Below are positions 41,501 through 52,132 of a stretch of 64,000 nt of DNA, piece by piece (the stretch's first letter is position 1; every line of letters begins with the position of its first letter). This DNA comes from Gari tellinella (taxonomy: Eukaryota > Mollusca > Bivalvia > Cardiida > Psammobiidae): NCBI GenBank assembly GCA_922989275.2, contig OV277857.1, positions 7,750,001 through 7,814,000 on the forward strand, read 5' to 3'. Both the position numbers and the translations under genes were made by a program. A model generated the notes under the pieces. It worked only from the letters and a program-made list of their open reading frames with translations. It was not told the DNA's origin and made no database searches.

Positions 41501-41856
41501 GTATTAAAAGTTAGTTTTTGGTAAATAATGTTAGTTTTGGGTACTTAAAATTAGTTTTGGGTATACAATGTTTGTTTTGGGTATTTAAAATTAGTTTTGG
41601 GTATATAAAGGTAGTGTTGGGTATTAAAAGTTAGTTTTGGGTATTCAAAATTAGTTTTGGGTATACACTGTTTGTTTTGGGTATTCAAAATTAGTTTTGG
41701 GTATTTAAAGTTAATTTTGGGTATTAAAAATTAGTTAAGGGTATTTAAAGTTAGTCTTTGGTATTTAAAATTAGTTTTCGGGTTTTTAATATTAATTTCT
41801 GTAATTAATTTTAGTTTAGGGTATTTAGATTTATTTTGGGTAATTAATGTTAGTTT
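38578..41856 (+). repeat. TTAGTTTTGGGTATTTAAAA minisatellite, 3.3 kb
   Basis: About 17-20-bp units of the form TTAGTTTTGGGTATTTAAA. The left third is rich in a TTTTCGGTAAT variant; the right two thirds are more uniform. A compound unit ending in GGTCTTTAAAATTGATTTCGG recurs at about 40013, 40151, 40309 and 40466 (steps of roughly 138-158 bp), a higher-order repeat. A SINE tail fragment (GGCGCCATATGACC, AATCAACCAATC) interrupts it at 39058-39125. No coding potential. Confidence 0.9.
39058..39125 (+). mobile_element. SINE 3' tail fragment inside the minisatellite
   Basis: CGGCGCCATATGACCATTTC followed by GGTGCCGTAAAACCCAACTC and an AATCAACCAATC tail, text I recognise as a frequent mollusc SINE 3' end. 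No tRNA head is present. Confidence 0.45.
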
Positions 41857-42493
41857 AGAGAGAAAGAAAGATGGACAGACCGAGACGCACATAAGGAGAG
41901 ACAGAATAACACAGCGAGACAAAGACAGACAGAGAGACAGAAATATATATAGAGAGACTGCCAGAGAGTCAGATCGAAAGAGAGAGAGAGAGAGGGATAT
42001 AGTGAGAGAGGGGGATATACAGACAGACAAAGAGAGAAAGAGATATACAGAAACAGAAATACAGAGAGAGAGAGAAACAAAGATAAAGTGACAGAGAGAG
42101 ACAGAGAGAGAAACAAACATACATGCAGAGAGAGAGAGACAGACAGAATGGCAGACAGGCAGTGCTAGAGACAGATAGAGAGACAAAGGCAGAACGACAG
42201 AAACAAGAGAATCACAGCCAAACAGAGACGGAGACAGACAGAGCCAAGAGAGACAACAGAGAGAGAAAGAGAGACACAGACAGAGAGACAGAAACAGAGA
42301 GACAGAGAGAGACACACACACACATAGCGACAGAGAAAAAGATTGAGAGAGAGAGAGATAGAGAGATAGAGACAGAGACAGAGACAGATAGAGACACAGA
42401 AATAAAGAGACAGAAATAAAGAGACACAGAGAGAGAGACACACATAGACATCGAACCAGAGGGAGACAAAGTGAGAGAGACAGATAGAGAGTC
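41857..42493. repeat. Purine-rich (GA/GACA)n array, block 2
   Basis: 0.64 kb, same strand bias and unit mixture as block 1. It is joined directly to the minisatellite at TTAGTTTAGAGAGAAAG. Confidence 0.9.
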
Positions 42494-43347
42494 GTTATCG
42501 GGTTATTGTAGCGTCATAGGTTATTTAATTTTCGTGTTCGGTAGTTGGTATTGTTATCGGGTGGTTTGAAGAGTTATGGGGTATTTACTGTTAGTGTTCA
42601 GTATTTAGCGTTTTAACAGACAAAATTGTTCGAATTGAGACCGGTACTGTTGGAATAAAGAAAAGTAAACCGAGTTGTTCGAATCGTCTCTTTTTATTTT
42701 GCCACCATGAACGTGACATCTTTGGTTTTATGAAATACGAATCGGATAATAAAGATGGTTGGTAAGATTTCTCGAGTAGTCCAGTGTTTACATCACAGGT
42801 AAGGACACACACACATTGTTTTGCCTTCTCCGCACGGGTTCGATTCCCGACCGAGCTTAAATATTTTGCTTTCTTAACATTATTAATATATATACATGAA
42901 TTTACGATGAAAATTAAAAGATTCCAAATAAAAAGGAATCAAAAGAAAGAATTGAAAATATGAAATTATTAAATTACATGTAGTATTGTCTAATATTAAA
43001 GATGAGCAATTCAATAACTTTATAGTATGTACCTGTTTGTATAGGCGTCTAACATCCATTTAAGAAAACATTTTCTTTGGCCAAATCAAGGGAACATAGG
43101 AGATATTCGATATTTATCAGATAATTTATCTGTCAAATACTGTGCTTAAAAAGTTGCGATTGAAAGGTCACAAGGGAGGTTAGTTGCTTGTTTGTTCAAA
43201 TTGTGTTACCTTCTTGAACTAGTCTTCTTCAGCATGTGTCATTGATGTGCGCAGATACGCTGTGAAATGTTTTCTCATTAAATGATTTTCAATCATCATA
43301 ATATTATATCTATTCAACGGTTTACATTATACACAAGTAAATTCCTT

Positions 43348-43350
<3 letters not shown>
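42494..43350 (+). repeat. Segmental duplication, copy 1
   Basis: About 0.86 kb beginning GTCGTTATCGGGTTATTG and ending CACAAGTAAATTCCTTTTTT just before a GA array. It matches 49728-50930, which has the same borders. It represents the form without the MITE inserted in copy 2. A tRNA-like sequence lies at 42771-42855. No protein gene. Confidence 0.85.
42771..42855 (+). other. tRNA-like sequence (Pol III box A and box B), copy 1
   Basis: CTCGAGTAGTCCAGTG resembles box A and GGGTTCGATTCCC is a full box B. Four bases at the two ends (CTCG / CGAG) can pair. The D and anticodon arms do not fold convincingly, so this is a tRNA pseudogene or a SINE head rather than a working tRNA. Confidence 0.5.
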
Positions 43351-43387
<37 letters not shown>

Positions 43388-44128
43388 ATGAGAGAGAGAG
43401 TGAGATACAGAGAGACGGAGAGACAGAGAGACGGAAATACAGAGAGACAGAGACAAAGAAACAGTGACTGAGAGAGAGAATGTGAGAAACAGAGACAGGG
43501 ACAGAGAGAGAGAGACAGACAGACAGAGACAGACAGAGACACAGAGAGACAGACAGAGAGAGACAGAAACATAGTGAACGAGAGAGACAGACAGAGAGAG
43601 AGACAGAAACAGAGACATACAGACAGAGTGACAGAGAGAGACAGAGAGAAAGAGACAGCAATAGAAACAGAGAGACAGAGACAGACAGAGACAAACAGAC
43701 AGACAGAGAGAGACAGAAACATAGTGAACGAGAGAGACAGATAGAGAGAGAGACAGAAACAGATACATACAGACAGAGTGACAGAGAGAGACAGAGAGAA
43801 AGAGACAGCAATAGAAACAGAGAGACAGAGACAGACAGAGACAGACAGGAACATAAACAGAGACAAACAGACAGACAGACAGACAGAGAGACAGACAGAG
43901 AGTGACAGACAAAGACAGACACAGACAGACGGAGACAGAGGCAGAGAGAGAGACAGAGACACACAGAGCCAGACAGAAAGAGCCAGAGACAGAGACAAAG
44001 AGAGACAGAGAGACATAGACAAATATAGAGAGATACATAAACATAGAGAGACAGAGACAGAGACAACGTGAGGCAGAGACAGAGCGAGACAGAGAGAGAC
44101 ACAGACAGGTACAGACACAGACACAGAC

Positions 44129-44172
<44 letters not shown>

Positions 44173-44669
44173 AGACATAAATATAGAGAGAAGCAGAGAG
44201 AGAGACAGAGATAGAGAGAGGCAGAGAAGAGAGAGATGGAGAAAGAGACAGAGACAGAGAAAAGGACAGAGACAAACAGAGACAGAGACAGAAACAGAGG
44301 AAGACAGACACAGAGAGACAGAGATAGAGAGAGGCGGAAACAGAGGGAGATAGAGACAGAGAAAGAGACAAAGACAGAGATAAACAGAGACATATACAGA
44401 TACAGAGGGAGAAGAAGAAGAGAGAGAGAGAGACAGGCAGAGAAAGAGAGAGAAATAGAGAGACAGAGACTGAGAGACAGAGAGACAGACAAAGACAGAG
44501 GGACAGAGAGAGAGAGAGAGAGAAAGAGACAGACAGACAGCCAGACAGAGAGCGAGAGAGAGAGAGAGACAGAGACGGAGGGACAGAAATAGAGACAGAG
44601 ATAAACAGACAAACAGAGAGATAGACTGAGTCAGAGGGAGACAGAGAGAGAGAGACAGGGAGAGACAGG

Positions 44670-44702
<33 letters not shown>

Positions 44703-47412
44703 GGAAACACACAGATAAAGATAGACAGACATACAGTCAGAGAGAGAGAAAGAGAGAGAGGGAGAGAAAGAGAGACACATATAGAGAGAGAGAGGCACAC
44801 ACAGAGACAGTGATACACAGAGAAAGACAGATAGACAGACAGTCAGAGAGAGAGAGAGAGAGAGAAATAGAGAGATATAGACAGACAGAGAAACAGACAG
44901 AGACAGACAGAAATACAGACAGACAGACAGACATACAGCCATACAGAGAGAGAGACAGTGAGAGATAGAGAGAGAGACAGAGAGAGGCAGAAAGACGGAG
45001 ACAGACAGAGACAGACAGAAAGAGAGACAGATAGAGATACAGAGAGAGTAAGATAGAGATAAGAATAGAGAAAGAGAGAGAAAGAGAAAGAGTAAGAGAG
45101 GGGACATACATACAGACAGAGAGGTCGACAAAGATAGAGAGAGAGACAGAGAGACAGAAAGAGAGAGAGACAGACGGAGAGGCATATAGACAGAGAAAGG
45201 GGGTAGACAGACATAGAGACAGACAGACAAAGACAGACAGGCAGAGAGTGACAGAGACAGACAGACAGAGCCAGAGACATAAAGAGACAGGTACAGAGGC
45301 AGAGAGACAGACAGAGACAGACAGAAAAAGACAGAGACAGATGCAAAATGAGACAGAAAGAGACAGAGACAAAGATAAAGAGAGACATAGACAGGCAGAC
45401 AGAGTCAGAGAGAAACGGAAATAGACAGAGACAGAGCGAGACAGAGACATCGTGAGGCAGAGACAGAGACAGAGCGATACAGAGAAAGACAGAGACAGAC
45501 AGAGACAGGCAGAGACAGCTATACATAGATTAAGAGATACAGAGAGAGAGAGAGAACAAAAAGAGAGAGACAGAAACAGAGGAAGAGACAGAGACAAACA
45601 GAGACATATAGAGACATAGCCACAGACAGACAGAGACAGAAACAGAAACAGAGGGAGACAGACACGGAGCGACAGAGTCAGAGAGATATAGACATATACA
45701 AACAGAGACATAAACAGAGACAGGAAGTGAGGAATACAGACAGAGAGATTGAGAGCGAGACAGAGAAAGAGAGAGAGGGACAGAGAAAGACAGAGAGACA
45801 GAGACAGGGAGAGTCAGATATAGAGGGAGACAGAGAAGAGATACATAGAGCAAGAGACAGAGAAAGAGATAGAGACAAACAAAGACACTTAGAGACATAT
45901 CAAGAGACATACAGAGACAGAGACAGAAACAGAGGGATACATACACAGAGAGACAGAGAAAGAGAGACAGAGACACACAGAGATACACACAGAGACAGAG
46001 ACAAACAGAGACATACACACAGGCAGAGAGAGAGGAAGAGAGAGAGGGCGTGAGCGAGAGAGAGACAGAGAGAGATAGAGAGAGATAGACAGACATACAG
46101 AGACAGAGAGCGACAGAGAGAGAGATAGAAAGAGACAGAGAGACATACAGACAGAGATAAACAGATACAGAGAGACAGAGACGGAGAGAAACAGACAGAG
46201 ACAAATACAGAGAGAGACAGAGAGAGACAGAGAGAGAGAGACAGAAACAGAGAGATACCGGGAGAGACAGATACAGAGAGAGACAGTGACAGAGAGAGAG
46301 AGAGAGAGAAATAGAAAGAGACAGATACATACAGAGTGAGACATATAGACAGAGACTGAGAGAGACATAGAGACAGAGACAGAAATAGAAACTGAGAAAC
46401 AGAGAGAGACAGATACAGACATGAACAGAAACATAGGGAGAGAGACAGAGAGGGAGACAGAGACAGACAGAGACAGATAGACAGATAGAGATGGAGGGAC
46501 AGAGAGAGAGAGACAGCCAGACAGACAACCATACAGACAGAGAGAGACAGACAGAGACAGACAGACAGAGAGAGAGACAGAAAGAGAGAGAGACAGAAAG
46601 ATAGAAGGAGAAAGATATAAAGAGAGAGAGGGAGAGAGAGAAACAGAAAGAGAGAGACAGACATACAGTCAGAGAAAAAAAGAAGGAGAGAGAGAGAAAG
46701 AGAGAGAAAGAGAAATAGAGACAGACAGAAAGACAGAGAGAGAGAGAGAGACAAACAGAGAGAGAGAAAGACACAGAGAGACAGAAAGAGACAGATACAG
46801 AGAGAGACAGACAGCGACAGACAGAGACAGACAGAAAGAGAGACAGAAACGGAAAGATAGATAAAGATAGACAGAGAGAGACAGAGAGAGACATAGAGAG
46901 AGACAGACAGAGACGGAGATAGAGAGAGAAAGAGAGAGAGAGAGACATACAGAGTGAGACAGATGGATAGAGACTGAGAGAGACACAGATACAGAGACAG
47001 AAATGGGAACCGAGAAACAAAAAGACAGAGACAGACATTAACAGAACTAGAGAGAGGGAGAGAGAGAGAGACAGAGAGAGAGAGTGACAGAGACAGACAT
47101 GAACAGAAATAGAGAGAGGGAATGAAAGAGAGGGAGAGAGAGATAGAGAAAGAGAGAGAGAGAGAGAGAAAGAGAGACATATACAGACAGAGACAGAGAC
47201 AGAGAAGAGAGAGATATAGACAGAGACAGAGACAGAGACAAAAAAAAAGATAATTAGAGACATAGCCAGAGACAAACAAAGACAGAAACAAAAACAGAGG
47301 GAGAAAGACACAGAGAGAAAGAGATAGAAAGAGACAGAGAGAGATAGAGACAGAGACAGAGACAAACAGAGACATATACAGATGCAGAAAGAGAGGAATA
47401 GAGAGAGAAAGA
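43351..47412. repeat. Purine-rich (GA/GACA)n array, block 3 (4 kb)
   Basis: The largest block. AGAGACAGAGAC-type units predominate, again purine-rich on the + strand. A 176-bp internal repeat (about 43555 and 43700: ACATAGTGAACGAGAGAGAC) shows local duplication. Minus-strand frames up to about 600 codons of Leu/Ser/Cys/Val are artefacts. Confidence 0.92.
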
Positions 47413-47579
47413 TATATATATATATATATAAAATAATGTCGGCGTGATGCCGGAAACTACCGGGAACATATAAACAATAGTATAGCGCCTGATGAATTAT
47501 AGTGAAATGCGTCGCGCATTGTTTGAAAAAATAAAATTGTGTTTTAAAAGCCTATAATACATCATTTATTTTTTAAATC

Positions 47580-47593
<14 letters not shown>
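47413..47593 (+). other. Ribozyme-bearing unit, single copy form
   Basis: About 150 bp between (TA)n runs. It starts AATGTCGGCGTGATGCCGG and ends TACATCATTTATTTTTTAAA. It is the single-arm relative of the palindrome at 48485-48720. It contains a hammerhead-like motif and no ORF. Confidence 0.7.
47485..47517 (+). ncRNA. Hammerhead-ribozyme-like motif, one core change
   Basis: GCGC (47485-47488), CTGATGA (47489-47495), a short AT stem II, GAAA at 47504-47507, then TGCGTC and GCGC closing stem I. The usual C after GAAA is T here, which breaks one stem III pair. The other two copies nearby keep the C. Confidence 0.55.
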
Positions 47594-47616
<23 letters not shown>

Positions 47617-48426
47617 CAGAGTGGGACAGAGAATGAGACAGATAGAGAGAGATAAAGAAAGAAAGAAAAAGAGACAGACAGACAGAAAGAAATACAGAGA
47701 GTGAGACAAACAGAGAGATACACATACAGAGAGGCAGAAAATGACAGAGACAGAGAAAGACAGACAGAGACAGACAGAAAGAGAGACAGAAACAGAGAGA
47801 TAGATAGATAGAGAGAGAGAGGCAGAGAGAGACAGAGAGAGATGCATAGAAAGACAGATAGACAGAGAAAGAGAAAGATAGGCAGAGAGAGAGACATAAA
47901 CATAGAGACAGGCATACAGACAAAGAGAAAGAGAGAGATACAGGGTGAGGCGGATTGAAAGAGACTGAGAGAGACACAGAGACAGAGATGGGAACCGAGA
48001 AACAGAGAGAGACAGAGACAGGCATGAACAGAAAGAAAGAGAGATAGAGAGAGAGAGAGAGAGACAGACATACGGACATACATACATGCATACAGACAGA
48101 CAGAGACACAGAGAGAGACAGATAGAGACTGACATGAAGAGAAAGAGAGAGAGAGACAAAGACAGAGACAGACAGAGAGTCAGTAAAACAGACAGAGACA
48201 GAGACAGACAGAGAAAGAGGCAGAGAGAGACAGAGACAGACAGAAATAGACAGAAAGAGACAGAGACAAAGGCAGAGAGCGACACAGGCAAATATAGAGA
48301 GAGACATAGACAGAGACAGACAAAGTCAGAGTGAGATAGAGAGAGACAGAGACATAGACAACAAGAGGCAGGGCAGAGACAGAGTCAGACAGAGATAGAC
48401 AAAGACAGAACCAGAGAGAGACAGAT
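47594..48426. repeat. Purine-rich (GA/GACA)n array, block 4
   Basis: 0.83 kb between the two ribozyme-bearing units, same composition and strand bias. Confidence 0.9.
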
Positions 48427-48556
48427 ATATATATATATATATAAATAATGTCGGCGTGATGCCGGAAACTACCGGGAAAAGCTGTATATATATTAATTAA
48501 AAAAATAAATGATGTATTATAGGCTTTAAAAACACAATTTTATTTCTTCAAATAAT

Positions 48557-48589
48557 GCGCGACGCGTTTCACTATAATTCATCAGGCGC
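48557..48589 (-). ncRNA. Hammerhead-ribozyme-like motif in the left arm
   Basis: Mirror of the motif at 48616-48648, read on the minus strand. Same stem I GCGC/GCGC and core CTGATGA...GAAAC. Confidence 0.6.
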
Positions 48590-48615
48590 TATACTATTGT
48601 TTATACAATAGTATA

Positions 48616-48648
48616 GCGCCTGATGAATTATAGTGAAACGCGTCGCGC
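48616..48648 (+). ncRNA. Hammerhead-ribozyme-like motif in the right arm
   Basis: GCGC, CTGATGA (48620-48626), ATTATAGT as a weak stem II, GAAAC, GC loop, GTC with cleavage expected after C48644, then GCGC. The ACGCGT of stem III is self-complementary, which suits dimeric folding as described for Penelope-like-element hammerheads. Confidence 0.65.
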
Positions 48649-48727
48649 ATTATTTGAAGAAATAAAATTGTGTTTTTAAAGCCTATAATACATCATTTAT
48701 TTTTTTAATTAATATATATATATATAT

Positions 48728-48728
<1 letters not shown>

Positions 48729-48798
<70 letters not shown>
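48729..48798. repeat. (GATA)n microsatellite
   Basis: About 17 perfect GATA units between the palindrome and the next GA array. Confidence 0.95.
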
Positions 48799-48812
<14 letters not shown>

Positions 48813-49718
48813 TAGAGAGGCAGACATACAGACATTCATACATAAAGACAAAGAGATAGAGAAAGAAAAGAGAAATAGAGAGAGAGAGGGGGATATACAC
48901 ACAGACAAACAGACATAAACAGACAAGACAGAGAGAGAGAGACACAGACAGACAGGGACAGACAAAGAGAGAGAGAAAAGGGAGATAGAAAGACATAGAC
49001 AGGAAAATGGAGAGAGAGACACAAACACAGAGACAGAGACAGAGAGAGATAGAGCGACAGTCAGAGACAGACAAAGAGAGAAACAGAGATACAGAAACAG
49101 AAATACAGAGAAAGAGGGAGAAACAAAGATAAAGAGACAGAGAGAGACACAGAGAGAAACAAACATACATGCAGACATAAAGAGAGAGAGAAAGAGAGAC
49201 AGAATGACAGACAGGCAGCGCTAGAGAAATACAAAGAGGCAGAGGCAGAGGCAGAGGCAGAGGCAGAGAGACAGAGATAAGAGAAACACATAGAGAGACA
49301 GAGAGACAGACAACCAAACAGAGACAGACAGAGTCAAGGTGATATTCAAAGAATGACAGAGAGACAACAGAGAGAGACAGAGAGAGAAAGAGACACAGAC
49401 AGAAACAAACAGAGAGACAGACACAGAGAGAAACAGATAGTAAGACACACACAGAGCGACAGAGAAAGAGGTGGCGAGAGAGAGATTCATAGACATAGAC
49501 AAATAGAGACACAGAAATAAAGAGACAGAAATAGAGAGACACTCAGAGAGAGACAGACATTGACAGACATTCAGGCAGACAGAGAGAGACAGAGAGACAG
49601 AGAAACACATAGAAAGACAGACGGACATCGAACCAGAGGCAGAAAAAAGTGAGAGAGACATATAGAGACACAGACATGAAGACAAACATACAGACATAGA
49701 CAGAGAGATAGATAGCGC
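48799..49718. repeat. Purine-rich (GA/GACA)n array, block 5
   Basis: 0.92 kb. Contains a run of GGCAGA units (about 49238-49266). Shares GCAGTGCTAGAGA-type text with block 2, so these two blocks are probably duplicates. Confidence 0.9.
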
Positions 49719-50059
49719 AGTTAATAGTTAGAGTCGTTATCGGGTAGTTGTAGCGTCGTAGGGTACTTAACTTTAGTGTTCTGTAGTTGGTTCTGTTATC
49801 GGGTGGTTTGTAGAGTTATGGGGTATTTACTGTTAGTGTTCAGTATCTAGCGTTTAAACAGACCAAATTGTTCGAATTTAGACCGGTTCTGTTGGAATAA
49901 AGAAAAGTAAAGCGAGTTGTTCGAATCGTCTCCTTTTATTTTGCAAGAAAAATACAAATCATAAAGATTTCATAACATCTCCAAGTAGCTATATTTCCAG
50001 ACGGCTACCATGAAGTTTATGAAATACTAATCGGATAAAAAAGAGGGCTGGTAAGATTT

Positions 50060-50144
50060 CTCGAGTAGCCCAGTGGTCACATCACAGGTGACGACACACA
50101 CACATTGTTTTGCCTTCTCCGCACGGGTTCGATTCCCGACCGAG
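50060..50144 (+). other. tRNA-like sequence, copy 2
   Basis: CTCGAGTAGCCCAGTGG is closer to a true box A than in copy 1. Box B GGGTTCGATTCCC is identical. Confidence 0.5.
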
Positions 50145-50275
50145 CTTAAATATTTTTCTTTCTTAACATTATCGTTTATATATAATTTTTTATACATTTT
50201 CATATTTTCAATACTCTTCACTTGATTCCATTTTATTTTGAATCTTTTAATTTTCATCGTTAATACATGTATATA

Positions 50276-50481
50276 CAGTAGAACCTCTCTATTACGACCA
50301 CTAAATTGTGTCCAAATATGAGTCGTTAAAGACAGGTGACTGCATAAAGCAATGTAAAAGTGAAACAGAAAGCTCCTACAGGAGCTTTCTGTTTCACTTT
50401 CACATTGCTTTAAGCTGTCACCTGACTTTTATACAGACAATTAGCCTCCTTGTTAGTGGTCGTAATAGAGAGGTTCTGCTG
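50276..50481 (+). mobile_element. MITE family 3, best copy
   Basis: 206 bp with ends CAGTAGAACCTCTCTATTAC and GTAATAGAGAGGTTCTGCTG, TA-flanked. The hairpin is nearly perfect (AAGCAATGTAAAAGTGAAAC arms, apex GCTCCTACAGGAGC). Confidence 0.88.
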
Positions 50482-50928
50482 TATATATATTCATGTATTT
50501 ACGATAAAAATAAAAAGGAATCAAAAGAAAAGTATTGAAAATATGAAATAATTAAATTAGTATTGTCTTATATTAGAGAAGAGCAACTAAATAACTTTTA
50601 CAGTATATACCTGTTTGTATAGGCGTCTGACATCCATTAAAGAAAACATTTTCTCAGGCCAAATCAAGGGAACATAGAAAATATTCGATATTTTTCAGAT
50701 AATTTATCTGTCAAATACTGCGCTTAAAATGTTGCCATTGAGGGTCACAAGGGAGATTGGTTTTTTGTTTGTTCTAATTTTGGTACCTTCTTGAACTAGT
50801 CTTCTTGAGTATATGTGCATGGTGTGCGCAGATATGCTGTGAAATGTTTTCTCATTAGATAATTTCCAATTACCATAATATTATATCTATTAAACGATTT
50901 ACATTATACACAAGTAAATTCCTTTTTT

Positions 50929-50930
<2 letters not shown>

Positions 50931-51008
<78 letters not shown>

Positions 51009-51021
51009 TAGAGAGAGAGGG

Positions 51022-51074
<53 letters not shown>

Positions 51075-51116
51075 TAGATAGATAGAGAGAGGGAAACATA
51101 CAGAGAGACAGAGAGA
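50931..51116. repeat. (GA)n array with internal (TA)n
   Basis: Mostly pure GA from 50937, then a (TA)n run at about 51024-51058, then GA again. It closes the satellite block. Confidence 0.95.
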
Positions 51117-51323
51117 GATTGTCAGTTCCGTTCTTGAAAATATGGGTATTTTGAGACACTTACGAATAAAGGAGATGCATGTATTTAAATGACGACAGAC
51201 ACATTATCAACACTTTACTCATTTTTATCTTTATTAAATTATACAGTCAGTTTCAGAAATATACCAATACGGCGGCAGCTCCAATCCATGTAAGAGACAG
51301 ACACAGATATGACATTCATATCC

Positions 51324-51661
51324 CAGGGCTGCCATTTCTCCGGATTTTTCTCAATCTTTGGATTTTTTCTAATACATGGTAGCTTAAAGCAGACTGAAAG
51401 TAAAGCAGAATGCGCCTTAAGACGCATTCTACTTTACTTCCACCCTGCTTTAAGCTACCATCTGCTAGAGTATAGAAAATATTTCTTGTGGTGCATATCA
51501 AGGACTGTATAAATTTGATCTATTGTCTTCAGCAGAAATAAAGGCCACAATAAAGTGTCAACAAAACTAGAAACAGGCGATGGGGTAAAGGTTCGTTAAA
51601 TCGCACTTGAAACATGCAAATTTGGTTTCAGGATTTTTTACATCAACTTTTGGCAGCCCTG
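51324..51661 (-). mobile_element. hAT-like MITE, copy B, exact 6-bp duplication
   Basis: 338 bp, CAGGGCTGCCAT ... TTGGCAGCCCTG, flanked by ATATCC on both sides (51318-51323, 51662-51667). H2 hairpin at 51382-51455. Longer than copy A because of extra family 6-like text (TTGTCTTCAGCAGAAATAAA). Confidence 0.85.
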
Positions 51662-51888
51662 ATATCCTCTTCAAAGGATAATTCAAACACAACTATAATA
51701 ATGATATACTGCCTCTCACAATCAATGACACTTCACATGGTTTTGGAATTTTCATTCATATTACAACCAAAGGGAGATAATTGTTTTCGTTACTACACTG
51801 ACTTGAAGTACGTGGAAACCTTTTTATAGTCGCCACATAACACTTAAAATCTGTTGTAGCGATAAATTAAATGGAATAGTCGGTTCCA

Positions 51889-52132
51889 GGGGGGCCATTT
51901 CATAAAATTTCGTACAATAAACGCTGTCGTAAGTCTGATTATAAAAGGCTCAATTATTATTTATTTCTCCATCTAATCCTGTCTTGTGATATCTTTTTGG
52001 AATCGTATTTTCAAGACGATTCCAAAAGGATATCAAAAGACAGGATTAGTTAGAGAAATCAGAAATTATATGTATTTTAAAGTTTTGACTTACGACCGTT
52101 TTTGTCGTACGAAGTTTTATGAAACGGGCCCA
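51889..52132. mobile_element. MITE family 5 (GTTTCATAAAACTTCGTACG ends)
   Basis: Left GGGGCCATTTCATAAAATTT and right GTACGAAGTTTTATGAAACG form inverted ends. The middle is a perfect hairpin (TAATCCTGTCTTGTGATATC arm, GGAATCG ... CGATTCC apex). The first bases of another copy lie at the very end of the window (63977-64000). Confidence 0.75.

Larger units (their letters stand above)
48443..48720. repeat. Near-perfect 236-bp palindrome with two hammerhead motifs
   Basis: Arms 48485-48600 and 48605-48720 (116 bp each) are reverse complements by eye without mismatch, separated by TTAT. The preceding 48443-48484 repeats the start of the unit at 47436 (AATGTCGGCGTGATGCC). Each arm is one copy of that unit's second half, so the palindrome arose by inverted duplication. 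Confidence 0.88.
49719..50930 (+). repeat. Segmental duplication, copy 2, with MITE and inverted duplication
   Basis: Homologous to 42494-43350 but about 350 bp longer. The extra length is a family 3 MITE (50276-50481) plus an inverted copy of the segment at 50484-50560 placed before it (50190-50275). A tRNA-like sequence lies at 50060-50144. Confidence 0.85.

Noticed and set aside
38578..41856. Internal telomeric array because units contain TTTTGGGT
   Set aside because: Units are 17-20 bp with AT-rich spacers and no uninterrupted short G-rich repeat; it is an ordinary minisatellite.
37288..49718. Very long minus-strand reading frames of Leu/Ser/Cys/Val (up to about 600 codons)
   Set aside because: They are translations of GA/GACA simple repeats, open in several frames at once, with no start context, splice signal or protein-like composition.
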